Source: Candidatus Zhuqueibacterota bacterium (GTDB lineage Bacteria; Zhuqueibacterota; Zhuqueibacteria; Residuimicrobiales; JAFGEC01). From it: 40,887 nt of DNA. The position numbers were made by a program, and so were the translations under genes. Location of the stretch: positions 1 to 40,887 of the forward strand of contig JAFGEC010000185.1 of NCBI GenBank assembly GCA_016931775.1, given 5' to 3'. This document shows positions 25,896 through 34,463 of the stretch, piece after piece. The notes under the pieces were generated by a model, which saw nothing but the letters and a program-made list of their open reading frames with translations, made no database searches and was not told where the DNA came from. How positions within the stretch are numbered: the stretch's first letter is position 1; every line of letters starts with the position of its first letter.

Positions 25896-26480
25896 ATGAA
25901 AAACGGTCTTATTTTAATGATTTTGCTGGCAGGTTTATGTTTTGCCCAGGAAGAGACCTTGCTCGGCGGCGACGATGTGGATTTTGGCGGATTTGGCGGG
26001 CCGGTATGGAAGGTGGGTATGATAAACGGTAAAGCCGGTGTTTTCAGCGGCGGCCGTGGCGGCCTTATCATCAATCACAGTTTTATCATCGGCGGCGGCG
26101 GTTACAGTTCAATGTCGGATATTAAAACGGATATGACGGCCGAAGGAACGGATAAGCCCATCTACCTAAATATGTATTACGGCGGTCTGGAAATGGAATA
26201 CATCGGAAGACCCGGCAGACTTTTTCACTATAATTTTATGGTGCTTTTAGGCCCCGGGACCGTTAATCTCGTCACCCACGAACCCAACGAAGAGTACGCA
26301 AACAGCAAATTTTTCGTCATTGAACCGGGAGTCAATGCGGAACTGAATGTGAGCTCATGGATGCGTGTGGGAATCGGCGCCGGTTACCGTATTATATTCG
26401 GCACCGATCTTCCGGATTTGACCGACGAGGATATGAGCGGTATTTCCGCTGCACTGACACTCAAATTCGGTTCGTTCTAA
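25896..26480 (+). CDS. Signal-peptide outer-membrane barrel-like protein, last gene of the mannan run
   Basis: This 194-aa protein has a signal peptide (MKNGLILMILLAGLCFAQ). The mature protein is Gly-rich with alternating strands (GGPVWKVGMINGKAGVFSGG, IINHSFIIGGGGYSSM, WMRVGIGAGYRIIFG) and ends in the aromatic strand ALTLKFGSF, as expected for a small outer-membrane beta-barrel. AAAAGGAG precedes the start. It follows GH130 by 13 bases and is followed by a strong hairpin, so it is probably the last gene of the GH5-epimerase-GH130 transcript. A passive pore or surface protein serving oligosaccharide uptake is possible, because no SusC/SusD pair is present, but this is inference. Confidence 0.75.
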   Translation: MKNGLILMILLAGLCFAQEETLLGGDDVDFGGFGGPVWKVGMINGKAGVFSGGRGGLIINHSFIIGGGGYSSMSDIKTDMTAEGTDKPIYLNMYYGGLEMEYIGRPGRLFHYNFMVLLGPGTVNLVTHEPNEEYANSKFFVIEPGVNAELNVSSWMRVGIGAGYRIIFGTDLPDLTDEDMSGISAALTLKFGSF

Positions 26481-26489
26481 AGACAATTT

Positions 26490-26514
26490 GCCCGGATCGA
26501 AAGATGATCCGGGC
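26490..26514 (+). terminator. Strong hairpin after the mannan gene run
   Basis: GCCCGGATC (26490-26498) and GATCCGGGC (26506-26514) form a perfect 9-base stem with loop GAAAGAT, nine bases after the stop codon of the barrel gene. There is no T-tract directly after it, so it may be a pause or mRNA-stabilising hairpin rather than a full intrinsic terminator. Confidence 0.55.
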
Positions 26515-26626
26515 AGTGTTCCGGCGGATGCAGGTCAATTACCGCTGCCAAAGACCGTGGCTTGTTAAAAGTGCCCTGAAAGGTACACTGGTCATGAGTT
26601 ATTTAAATTTTTAGTTCTGAAAAGGC

Positions 26627-27760
26627 ATGAAAATAATTCAATCGTGCGGCTCCGATTCATGGGGAGGATTGGAAATGCAAACCTTAAAAATCGCCGTTGC
26701 ATTGCAAAAGAAAGGCCACGACGTAAAAATCCTGTGCCAGAGGGGATCAAAACTGGCGCAAGAGGCCGTAGAAGAAGGAGTGACGGTAAATCCGATTCAT
26801 TTTAAAGGTTTAGCGATGCTCGCCTCGATAAAAAAATTGATCTTTTTGTTTAAAAACTGGAAACCTGATGTTATACATACACACCTCTCACACGACCTCT
26901 GGATGCTTGTCCCGGCTCTAATATTTACCGGAAGCAAGGCAAAGCTGTTTATGACAAAAAGGATGGCAAGCGGAGTAAAAAAGAAGGACATCCTGCATCG
27001 GATTCTTTATGGCCGAATTTCCACAGTGTTTGCGATTTCAAATTACATCAGACAGAGCGTGCTGAATACCTGTCCTGTTACCAAAGATAAAGTATGCCTG
27101 ATGCATAACGGTATATCGCTGGAGCGATTTAATCCTTCCCAATACGACCGAAATGAGGTAAAAAAAGAATTCGACATAAAAGACGATGTTAAAATAATCG
27201 GTATGATCGGTCGGTTCACACCCGGAAAGGGCCATGAGCAGTTTTTACAGGCTGCGAAATTAATTAAAAAATCTTACTCGCTCCCGGTAAAATTTTTCAT
27301 TGTCGGCGGCGCAAGCTATGGAGAAGACGATTACAAGCATTACATCGAACGGCTTGCCTCGCAGCTGTTGGCCCCACAGGACTATCTATTCACCGGATTC
27401 CGGACGGACATTGGCAGAATAATGTCGGCTTTGGATATCCTCGCCTTTCCTTCGCACGAAGAATCCCTTGGTAACATTTTGCTGGAAGCCATGGCCATGA
27501 AAGTACCGATTGTGGCTTCAAACGGCGGAGGCGTTCCGGATATTATCATTAACGGTGAATGCGGACTTTTGGCGCAGTCAAAAAGTGCCGAGGAACTTGC
27601 CGCTGGTTTATTAAAGTTGCTTACAAATGCAGAACTGTGCGGGCGTTTCAGCGCCCAAGGTAGAATTCGCGTCGAACGCTTTTTTAATTTTGACCGTTAT
27701 ATCACCTCGCTGGAATCCTATTATTTACAACCTGCGACTGCTGTTATGCAGCAGGATTAA
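26627..27760 (+). CDS. GT4-family glycosyltransferase
   Basis: This 377-aa glycosyltransferase has the GT-B fold, family 4. The N-terminal domain shows SWGGLEMQTLKIAVALQKKGHDV (acceptor-side glycine loop) and DVIHTHLSHD. The C-terminal nucleotide-sugar domain begins IIGMIGRFTPGKGHEQFLQAA and carries the E-x7-E motif in HEESLGNILLEAMAMKVPIVASNGGGVPDII. It would act in the cytoplasm on a lipid-linked or cell-surface glycan. The ATG follows AAAAGG closely. It is separated from the mannan run by about 150 bases including the hairpin, and from the next gene by 96 bases, so it may form a surface-glycan unit with the synthetase-like gene. Confidence 0.93.
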   Translation: MKIIQSCGSDSWGGLEMQTLKIAVALQKKGHDVKILCQRGSKLAQEAVEEGVTVNPIHFKGLAMLASIKKLIFLFKNWKPDVIHTHLSHDLWMLVPALIFTGSKAKLFMTKRMASGVKKKDILHRILYGRISTVFAISNYIRQSVLNTCPVTKDKVCLMHNGISLERFNPSQYDRNEVKKEFDIKDDVKIIGMIGRFTPGKGHEQFLQAAKLIKKSYSLPVKFFIVGGASYGEDDYKHYIERLASQLLAPQDYLFTGFRTDIGRIMSALDILAFPSHEESLGNILLEAMAMKVPIVASNGGGVPDIIINGECGLLAQSKSAEELAAGLLKLLTNAELCGRFSAQGRIRVERFFNFDRYITSLESYYLQPATAVMQQD

Positions 27761-27818
27761 TCTGTTGCTGCAAAAAAAACGTACCTAAAATTTATCATGT
27801 TTTTTCCTTGAATATTGA

Positions 27819-27826
27819 TATTTTTG
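27819..27826 (+). promoter_or_regulatory. Possible -7 box before the synthetase-like gene
   Basis: TATTTTTG fits the TAnnTTTG -7 consensus and lies 30 bases before the GTG start. No good -33 TTTG is found 19-21 bases upstream, so support is weak. Confidence 0.25.
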
Positions 27827-27856
27827 TTTTTATACTAAAAAAAACAGGAGATTATC

Positions 27857-29788
27857 GTGCAAGCCATCTTCGGATATTTAGGAGAAAACGCAAAACATAA
27901 TTTTTCCCACATGAACTATTTTCCCAATAAAGAGTATAGTTATGGCGAATTTCTATCTCCCACACTGGCCATGGGTGCAAGACGCATTCCTGTACTTAAG
28001 GACATACAGGTAGCACAATGTTCATCCGACGAAAAAAACCAGATTCGGGCCGTCATGTTGGGTGAAATATTTAATACCCGTGACCTTTTGGAAAAACTGC
28101 GGCAAAAAGGGCATCACATGCTGTCGGGAAAAGATACGGACATTATTGTTCACCTGTACAAAGAATTCGGACTTGAAATGTTTAAAATGCTGGATGGCCT
28201 GTACAGCATCGCCTTGTGGGATGAAAAAAGCCGGAAAATAATTGTTTCGGTGGACCGATATGGCGGCATTCACCGTTGTTATTTTATCGCAAAAGCCGAT
28301 TTTTTCGCTTTTTCCTCATCGGTGAAGCATTTACTGGCCATACCGGCCTTTGAGCGCGCCGTAAACCCCAAAATCCTGGCACGTTTTTTTACCACCGGTC
28401 ACATTATCCCGCCGGAAACATCATTTCAAGACATACAACAGTTGCCGCCCGGCTATGCGGTGATTTATCAAAACGGTTCTTTTAAACTGGAACTTGTGGA
28501 TGGATTTCAATTCACGAAAAACAGAACCGCCAGCACCGAAGAGTTTTATCATATTTTCGAACAATCCATGCGGGCCCGTCTTGAATCAGACCGAAAAAAG
28601 GCTTTACTTTTAAGCGGCGGACTGGATTCCAGTTGTAATGTCGCCATGGCCAGTACTCTGGCCGGGAGCACCCTGAAGACAATTACCGCAAAAATTGCAC
28701 ACGGCAACCTGGATGAATCCAACTTTGCTAACATTATGGCTCAACATTGCCGAACCAGCCACCACGAATTTACACCGGATATGGATCGCGCACTCGATCC
28801 GTTGCCACAGATAGCGTTCTGGTTTGAAGAACCTTTTATGGACACCTCCGCCGTTCCGGTTTATCACGTTTTTAATGATGCCAAAAATATCGTTCAGCTG
28901 CTTATTTCCGGTGACGGTCCGGACCATCTCTTCGGCCGTCATTACCCCCTGGCATCCCGGCGGAAATTCTTCCGCACTGTTTTGTTTTTAACGGATCTGC
29001 CGTTTTTACTACGTCCGATCAGCAACAACGGACTTTCTTCCAACAGGAGACTTGCCGCCCTGCAAAAAGTCTGGCGGATCGGATTTTTGCCGTTACAACA
29101 GGCTTATATCGATCGTTATATGCAGCCCACATGGCATACAATGGGCGGAAAAGGAATGCTGCCGTTTTTTGGGACGGCATTGAAAAAAGAACTTGAAACA
29201 ACATTCGAACCCTTACTTGCCGCTGACGGCAAACTCGACTGGTTCAATCATCTGACCATGGTGGATTATCATATAGACGGATCGTTCGGCGTGTTTGAAA
29301 AAATCGGCCGCATGGCAAACGGCTTCAATCTGGTTGTAAGAGAACCCTATCTTCAGCGCGATGTCACGAATTTTATCTTTGGTCTGCCGCGAAAATTACG
29401 TGTAGGGGGACGTTTTATCGATTTAATGAGAACCAGGGGGCAGAAAAAGCTTTTCCTGCGAAAAGCGGTAGGTGAAAGACTTTTACCGGCGCGTACTTTA
29501 AAAAAATCAAAAGCCGGTTTTTTATCGCCAACGGATTTCTGGATCAGGAAGGCGATCGGACAAAAACAGCCGAAGGATGTACTTTGTTCCGAATTGATAA
29601 AGGCGGAATTTTTCAACCTATCGTTTCTCAACCGTATCTTCGATGAACATCGGACCGAAAAACGCCAGTGGGGACGTCTGATTTATAATCTGATATTTAC
29701 GGATATATGGTACCGGACATTTATTCTGGGAAACGGGCAGAAGCCGTTGGGTGTAACGCTCGAAAATCTTTGGACAAAGACCGGTTAA
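27857..29788 (+). CDS. Asparagine synthetase (AsnB)-like amidotransferase without the catalytic Cys
   Basis: This 643-aa protein has the two-domain AsnB layout. The N-terminal glutaminase-like domain shows GEIFNTRDLLEKL, DTDIIVHLYKEFG and LDGLYSIALWDEKSRKI. The C-terminal ATP-pyrophosphatase synthetase domain has SGGLDSS at about residues 253-259, EEPFMDTSAVPVYHVF and ISGDGPDHLFGRHY. True AsnB begins Met-Cys-Gly, with Cys2 as glutaminase nucleophile. Here the start reads MQAIFGYLG, so Gln replaces Cys and glutamine hydrolysis should not occur by the usual route. GTG is the start, with CAGGAG 7 bases upstream. It may use free ammonia or an amine acceptor, or form another amide. The GT4 neighbour suggests a glycan modification role (inference). 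The stop overlaps the stop of the opposing gene. Confidence 0.88.
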   Translation: MQAIFGYLGENAKHNFSHMNYFPNKEYSYGEFLSPTLAMGARRIPVLKDIQVAQCSSDEKNQIRAVMLGEIFNTRDLLEKLRQKGHHMLSGKDTDIIVHLYKEFGLEMFKMLDGLYSIALWDEKSRKIIVSVDRYGGIHRCYFIAKADFFAFSSSVKHLLAIPAFERAVNPKILARFFTTGHIIPPETSFQDIQQLPPGYAVIYQNGSFKLELVDGFQFTKNRTASTEEFYHIFEQSMRARLESDRKKALLLSGGLDSSCNVAMASTLAGSTLKTITAKIAHGNLDESNFANIMAQHCRTSHHEFTPDMDRALDPLPQIAFWFEEPFMDTSAVPVYHVFNDAKNIVQLLISGDGPDHLFGRHYPLASRRKFFRTVLFLTDLPFLLRPISNNGLSSNRRLAALQKVWRIGFLPLQQAYIDRYMQPTWHTMGGKGMLPFFGTALKKELETTFEPLLAADGKLDWFNHLTMVDYHIDGSFGVFEKIGRMANGFNLVVREPYLQRDVTNFIFGLPRKLRVGGRFIDLMRTRGQKKLFLRKAVGERLLPARTLKKSKAGFLSPTDFWIRKAIGQKQPKDVLCSELIKAEFFNLSFLNRIFDEHRTEKRQWGRLIYNLIFTDIWYRTFILGNGQKPLGVTLENLWTKTG

Positions 29789-31026
29789 TCTTTCAATCCG
29801 GTCAACAGCGGTTCCAGACGCTCTTCGTTTTTAAGCAGCCGGTCCCAGAAAACCTGCTCACCTGAATATGCAGCAGTCCGGCCGAGAATTGTAACCAGGT
29901 TACTGGTTACACTGGGCTCAACCGTGTCGTTGGTATATTGTCCTTCGGTTACATGGCGGTAAAAAGCATCGATGTTGTTTTCAGCACCTTCCTGATAAAT
30001 CTGATTCGTTCTTCCACCGCGATAAAAGTTCTTTCCACGAATGATAACCTGACCTCCATATTCGGTTTCCAGCACTCCCAGGGAGCCGAACATTCTGTTT
30101 TTTATACCTTCAGGCGTGTCATAACCCTCGAACTGGCGCGAGCTGAAAGTGATGCCTACGTTATCGGGATACTGAAAGACAAGGGCAAAATGATCGTAAC
30201 AATTGCCTTTATCCGTTCGAACTTTATGCCCGCCGGTTCCCATGGCAAACACAGGTTCCCGGTTCATAATCCAGCTGGCAACATCCAGGGTATGAATATT
30301 TTGCTCGGTAATAATATCGCCGGACAGCGCCCGGTCCAATCCCCATGCTCGTAACCGGTTCTCAGGATTGTCGGGATTGTCATCCATATATTTTCGCCGG
30401 TTGCCCCAGGGACTTCCCGCATGGTAAGAGGATTCCCCAAAGGCAAACTCGCCGATGGCACCGTCGTGCACGCGGCCAATGGCATTTTTAAAATACTCAT
30501 TGGCGCGGGTTTGAAAATCCACGAGTAAAACGAGTTTTTTCTCGGTTGCAATTTTACCACATTCTTTGATGGTCAAACAGCCCGGCACATCGACAGCAAT
30601 GGGTTTGGCAAGATAGACATGAACGCCGGCATTTATGGCTGAGGCGGTTTGTTCGGGATGAAAGTACGGCGGACTTTCAATGGCAACGGCATCAACTTTT
30701 GCCTCCAGGAGCCTTTTGTAGCAGGAAAGACCGGTAAATCGACGGTTTTCGGGAATGGAAAACCTGTCGCCAAAACCGTCGACTTTATCCTTAAAGTAAT
30801 CCGCAGCAGCATATACTTCGTAACCCGAATGCTTTTTAAAAAGATCGGCGATCCAGGTTCCGCGTCCTCCGCATCCGATCAGACCCAGCTTGATTTTTGA
30901 ATTCTGCGCCGTACCACGTACCAGGGATGGCTTTACAACACTCAGTGCCAAAACCGATGCCCCGGCACGGTTCACAAATTTTCTTCGTGAAAGAAAAGTA
31001 TCTTTGCCTGTGTTATTACCGTTCAT
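29785..31026 (-). CDS. Tat-exported Gfo/Idh/MocA-family oxidoreductase
   Basis: This 413-aa NAD(P)-binding sugar dehydrogenase-like protein has a twin-arginine signal: SRRKFVNRAGASVLALSVV near the N-terminus. The Rossmann motif GLIGCGGRGTWIADLF and the family's EKP-like AKPIAVDVPG follow. The C-terminal domain has EQNIHTLDVASWIMN, in which His is the usual catalytic-site residue. Periplasmic members of this type often act with bound cofactor on sugars. GGGAG precedes a TTG and two ATG codons; ATG 31026 has the best spacing, though 31029 is possible. The gene is convergent with the AsnB-like gene and their stop codons overlap (29785-29788). The substrate is unknown. Confidence 0.9.
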   Translation of the reverse strand: MNGNNTGKDTFLSRRKFVNRAGASVLALSVVKPSLVRGTAQNSKIKLGLIGCGGRGTWIADLFKKHSGYEVYAAADYFKDKVDGFGDRFSIPENRRFTGLSCYKRLLEAKVDAVAIESPPYFHPEQTASAINAGVHVYLAKPIAVDVPGCLTIKECGKIATEKKLVLLVDFQTRANEYFKNAIGRVHDGAIGEFAFGESSYHAGSPWGNRRKYMDDNPDNPENRLRAWGLDRALSGDIITEQNIHTLDVASWIMNREPVFAMGTGGHKVRTDKGNCYDHFALVFQYPDNVGITFSSRQFEGYDTPEGIKNRMFGSLGVLETEYGGQVIIRGKNFYRGGRTNQIYQEGAENNIDAFYRHVTEGQYTNDTVEPSVTSNLVTILGRTAAYSGEQVFWDRLLKNEERLEPLLTGLKD

Positions 31027-31360
31027 CATCAACTCCCAAGTTTATTAAAAAAGTACCTATTGATTGACGTACAGATAAAATACACAAATAAAGACAAAAG
31101 GCAACAAGAAAATAAAGAGGGCAATAATAACTGTGTAATAATGACAAAAGCCGTTGCATCACACATCAATGATAATATAATAATATTCCTGGATTTACGG
31201 TCAGTTCAGCAAAAAACGATGCACCATTGACACCGTAACGATGTGAACGTTACCACCGTTAGATATTTTGTCATGGGTACACCGCACTCCGACATATCGA
31301 CATGGGAACCGCACGATCCCTTATACGGGTAAAATATTCCATATTGGATAATCCGGGAAT
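31027..31360. other. Gene-free gap before the Tat oxidoreductase
   Basis: These 334 AT-rich bases lie between the oxidoreductase start and the end of the small membrane protein gene. A TACTTTTT sequence on the minus strand (31054-31047) is a possible -7 box for the oxidoreductase but lacks a clear -33 partner. GTAACG/CGTTAC (31235-31240, 31248-31253) is a short inverted repeat. No gene is seen. Confidence 0.4.
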
Positions 31361-31564
31361 TTATTTTCCAGCCAATGTCCGGCCGATAAATTCACACACA
31401 GAAATACTTTTGCCCTGGCGATCCTTTAAACTGATGTCGTGTGCCAGAATGTATTCGCGAATTTTGGCAGCCGTACTCGTTTTGTATCCCGAATATCCGA
31501 GGAAATACCCCACAGCACACCCGCATACCAGTCCAACGGCCAATCCAATATACAGATTGCTCAT
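31361..31564 (-). CDS. Small glycine-zipper membrane protein, unknown
   Basis: This 67-aa protein has one N-terminal transmembrane helix rich in small residues (LYIGLAVGLVCGCAVGYFLGY, residues about 4-24). A Lys/Arg-containing helix and a short soluble tail (KDRQGKSISVCEFIGRTLAGK) follow. GGAGACC lies just before the ATG, which supports a real gene despite its size. It follows the DUF72 gene by 55 bases on the same strand and may be co-transcribed. I do not recognise a family. The Gly-x3-Gly spacing suggests helix packing or oligomers in the inner membrane. Confidence 0.6.
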   Translation of the reverse strand: MSNLYIGLAVGLVCGCAVGYFLGYSGYKTSTAAKIREYILAHDISLKDRQGKSISVCEFIGRTLAGK

Positions 31565-31619
31565 GTGGTCTCCTTATACAGGATCGATCAGAAATTGGAT
31601 AATGTCCGGTGCCTCGTAA

Positions 31620-32345
31620 TTATTGAGCCATTTTTTTTACGAGGTCCATTGCATTTCCGGTTGCATTACCCAATGCTGTGTTATCAAAAATGACCCAAAC
31701 GGTTTTCACTTCCGCATCCAATTCATTAACCTGTTTTGCCAATCCGGTTAAAAATTCGGGTGTGTAAGAAGAATAATACTTGTGCGGTGATCCGTGCAAC
31801 CGAAAATAAGCAAATTCTTTTAACCCTCCCGGTTCAACCGCTTCAGGAACGACAGCAGGATTTGAAGCGGCACGAACGATACGGTACTTAAGAAAAGCCT
31901 CGTTGGCTTCAGGCTCAAACCAGGATTGATGTCTGGGTTCGAAAACACAGGTACCATCGTAGCGTTCACGAAGTTCTGCAAAAAAGTTTTCTACGACTTC
32001 ATCAAATTGAAAACTTGGTGGTATTTGCGCCAGCAGACCACCGCGTTTTTCTCCCAAAACAGCAGATTCCTCTAAAAACGCCTCGAGTAGTTTGATCTCC
32101 TTGAGTCTGCGAACATGGGTCAATTGTTTGGGCATTTTTGCAATAAAACGAAAATGCTCCGGCACACTGTTGGCCCAATTTTCGTAAACTGCCGGCTTAT
32201 GCGGCCGGTAAAACGTTGAACTTATTTCGACAACGTCAAACTTGGTCGCATATCGTTCGAGGTAGGTGCCTTCTTCCGGAAACAATTGAGTGAATTGTTT
32301 GGGAATCGCCCATCCGGAGCACCCGATTTTAATACTCTTTTCCAT
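31620..32345 (-). CDS. DUF72-family protein (YecE-like)
   Basis: This 241-aa protein of the DUF72 family has a TIM-barrel-like fold, sometimes named YecE, of unknown biochemical function. The N-terminus IKIGCSGWAIPKQF is the family's hallmark (G-x-S/T-G-W). The next blocks YATKFDVVEISSTFYRPH, FRFIAKMPKQLTH, LLAQIPPSFQFD, VFEPRHQSWF, YFRLHGSPHKYYSSY and VWVIFDNTALGNATGNA follow family order up to the C-terminal N-x-x-x-G-x-A motif. GGAATT precedes the ATG. The small membrane protein gene follows. No neighbour explains its role. Confidence 0.93.
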   Translation of the reverse strand: MEKSIKIGCSGWAIPKQFTQLFPEEGTYLERYATKFDVVEISSTFYRPHKPAVYENWANSVPEHFRFIAKMPKQLTHVRRLKEIKLLEAFLEESAVLGEKRGGLLAQIPPSFQFDEVVENFFAELRERYDGTCVFEPRHQSWFEPEANEAFLKYRIVRAASNPAVVPEAVEPGGLKEFAYFRLHGSPHKYYSSYTPEFLTGLAKQVNELDAEVKTVWVIFDNTALGNATGNAMDLVKKMAQ

Positions 32346-33206
32346 AATTCCGACTTTTTTTGTACAACCCTTTGTTAATTAAAAAACCCATAAAGGTGAG
32401 GTGCAATCCGGTCGCATTATCCATACTTGGCGGCGGCGTAAGTAAGGATAAAATACATATTTACCTAAAATTCCCTTCAAGATATATATGTAAAACCGGC
32501 GTTTATTATTTATCATTTTCAATTGTAAAACCGCTAGTCGTTCATCTGGCTATTTCACTTGCTTCCGGAATGAAAATACTCATCTTTTTTAAATACTTGT
32601 ATTCAATGGTATAATATAGGATCTCCGATGTCTCGACCAATTTAAAAAAATTCAATATTTTCCCCTCCTTTCAAACCCGGCTTTTCCATCGATTATGGTG
32701 ATTCTTATTTTCTCCCCAGGCCAGCAAAAGCATGAAATCGGCACATCGAATAATCGGGCATTCCAATGAACTTTTGGGAAAAACGATATTGGACGATTTA
32801 CACAGATTTATGTTGACTGTTTTCAATCAGCTATTCGGTCAGATTATCTTAGGTGCAGCAAGTGTTCCAAGGAATATGGTTATACATCGATTTTTGTTAT
32901 TCGATCGTTTTTCGTAAAAAATATAATCCCAAATACTTGGGTTACAAATTCCTGTTCGCCTCTTTAAAACGAGTGGTTATGGATATTACAAATATACAAC
33001 AAACAAAGTTGATAATCAAGCTGTAAAAAAAGTTGCATATTAAATGTCGTAAAATACTGTTTTGATTTGTGTGTTTCCTCTCACAATAACAAATTAAATA
33101 TAATACCAAGTACATAAAAATACAATATCTCTTTTGTTATACACATAAACACTTGTTTTTTAGAATAAAAAGATTTACATTTAATTTGAACCAGCTTTTT
33201 GGAAAT
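32346..33206. other. 861-base AT-rich gap, no secure gene
   Basis: This gap lies between the divergent DUF72 and Omp85-like genes. It holds one weak small minus-strand frame (listed separately) and no recognisable repeat or RNA. A plus-strand frame at 32732-32917 has no ribosome-binding site and no family resemblance. Promoters for the two flanking genes must lie here but were not clear. Confidence 0.5.
32542..32655 (-). CDS. Possible 37-aa small protein with consensus ribosome-binding site
   Basis: A minus-strand frame starts with TTG at 32655 and reads NFFKLVETSEILYY near its start, ending at TGA 32542. It is considered only because AGGAGG lies 8 bases before the TTG, the best ribosome-binding site in this gap. 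The start codon is poor, the peptide matches no family I know, and the region is AT-rich, so it may be the 5' remnant of a lost gene. Confidence 0.22.
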   Translation of the reverse strand: MNFFKLVETSEILYYTIEYKYLKKMSIFIPEASEIAR

Positions 33207-34463
33207 ATGAAAACCATCATACTCCTGTTGTTACTTAACATGTTGGCATGGGGAAAGGCACCGGTTTTTGATTCATCGGACAGTCTCAAAACAGCAGACG
33301 TCGTATCAATTCCCGGGTTTGCGGAACAAGCACCACCGGCATTTCCCGGAGTGTTTCTTGCCCGTCCTGCAGAGTTTGTATTTATTCACTTTGATAATGC
33401 CCGTGCAAAATTAAATTCCACTCCCGCGGGAAGCCGCTTCCTGGATATCGTCATTCCCAAGGGTGGCGATGCCGGCTTTGCACCGGACTATTCACGGCGC
33501 GCCGGTTTCGGATTCAATTATTCGCATAAAAATCTGTTTTTTCCGGCAAGTCATTTTTTCATCGGCAGCCGGATCGGTTATCACTCACGCCAGAAGCATA
33601 CCCTGTTTTTTCGAAAATTACCGTTTGGAAAATCGGGTTTATATCTCAATACACAGCTCGACTATCTTCGATATACCTTTGAATTTTATTTCGGACATGG
33701 TCCCACAACGAAATACGCCGACCGAATGGAATATTGTCACGAAAAAGGAGATTTCACGCTGGCCCTGGGGCGGGATATTGTACAAAACGGATCGCTGTTG
33801 CTGATTTCAGGTATCGAGCATCATTACACAGGACCGGGGCGGGAAGGTGTTTCACCGTCATTGAGTGCTTTTTATTCGCAGGAAACGCTGGAGGGATTTC
33901 AGCAAAATATAAATTTCAACAAGGCGGGTTTACTGCTGCATATCGATACGCGGAAACAGTTGTGGTACCCGCTTTCGGGGTACTGGGTGCACGCGGGTGT
34001 GGATTATTACGACCGGCGGAATACGCCACAAGATGAATTTTTCCGTGTATTTTCCGATCTGCGGGCTCAAACCTCGGTCTCCCGTAATAAAATCCTGGCG
34101 TTTCGAATCGCGGGGAATTTTCTAAAGCCGGTAAACCGGCACCGGATTCCTTTTTACATGCTCAGTGAACTGGGACACACCGACACGGTACGTGGGATCA
34201 TTCGCGGGCGGTATCGCGCCAACCACATGGTTTTGGCATCGGTTGAATACCGGTACTGGATCGCGCGCACGCTGTGGGGCGTTCTGTTTGTCGATACGGG
34301 ACAGGTCGCGGACAAATTTCCGGACGGATTCCAGCGCCGGTTGTTTTGTACAGGGTACGGCGTGGGATTCCGGCTTAAACTGACGGAATTGATTTTTTAC
34401 AGGATCAATCTGGGATTCAGCAAAGACGGATTTCAGTTATATGTGCATGTGGGGGAGAAATAG
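33207..34463 (+). CDS. Omp85/BamA-like surface-antigen barrel protein
   Basis: This 418-aa protein has a signal peptide (MKTIILLLLLNMLAWGKA) and a large barrel. The C-terminal third matches the bacterial surface antigen domain: VRGIIRGRYRANHMVLASVEYRYWI holds the RG-x-x-x-G-R-(Y/F)-R loop of lid strand 6 and the following strand, and the end VGFRLKLTELIFYRINLGFS...FQLYVHVGEK is the usual last pair of strands. No POTRA domain is present before the barrel, unlike BamA, so it belongs to the short, POTRA-less group. GGAA precedes the ATG at 33207; an upstream ATG at 33153 gives no signal peptide. It would sit in the outer membrane, perhaps in secretion or lipid transport. No obvious operon partner. 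Confidence 0.8.
   Translation: MKTIILLLLLNMLAWGKAPVFDSSDSLKTADVVSIPGFAEQAPPAFPGVFLARPAEFVFIHFDNARAKLNSTPAGSRFLDIVIPKGGDAGFAPDYSRRAGFGFNYSHKNLFFPASHFFIGSRIGYHSRQKHTLFFRKLPFGKSGLYLNTQLDYLRYTFEFYFGHGPTTKYADRMEYCHEKGDFTLALGRDIVQNGSLLLISGIEHHYTGPGREGVSPSLSAFYSQETLEGFQQNINFNKAGLLLHIDTRKQLWYPLSGYWVHAGVDYYDRRNTPQDEFFRVFSDLRAQTSVSRNKILAFRIAGNFLKPVNRHRIPFYMLSELGHTDTVRGIIRGRYRANHMVLASVEYRYWIARTLWGVLFVDTGQVADKFPDGFQRRLFCTGYGVGFRLKLTELIFYRINLGFSKDGFQLYVHVGEK

Noticed and set aside
26627-29788. Lasso-peptide or other RiPP cluster, suggested by the Cys-less AsnB-like protein
   Set aside because: No precursor peptide, leader-binding (RRE) protein or transglutaminase-like protease is nearby; the neighbour is a GT4 glycosyltransferase.
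32732-32917. 61-codon plus-strand frame in the 32.3-33.2 kb gap
   Set aside because: No ribosome-binding site before the ATG and no family resemblance.
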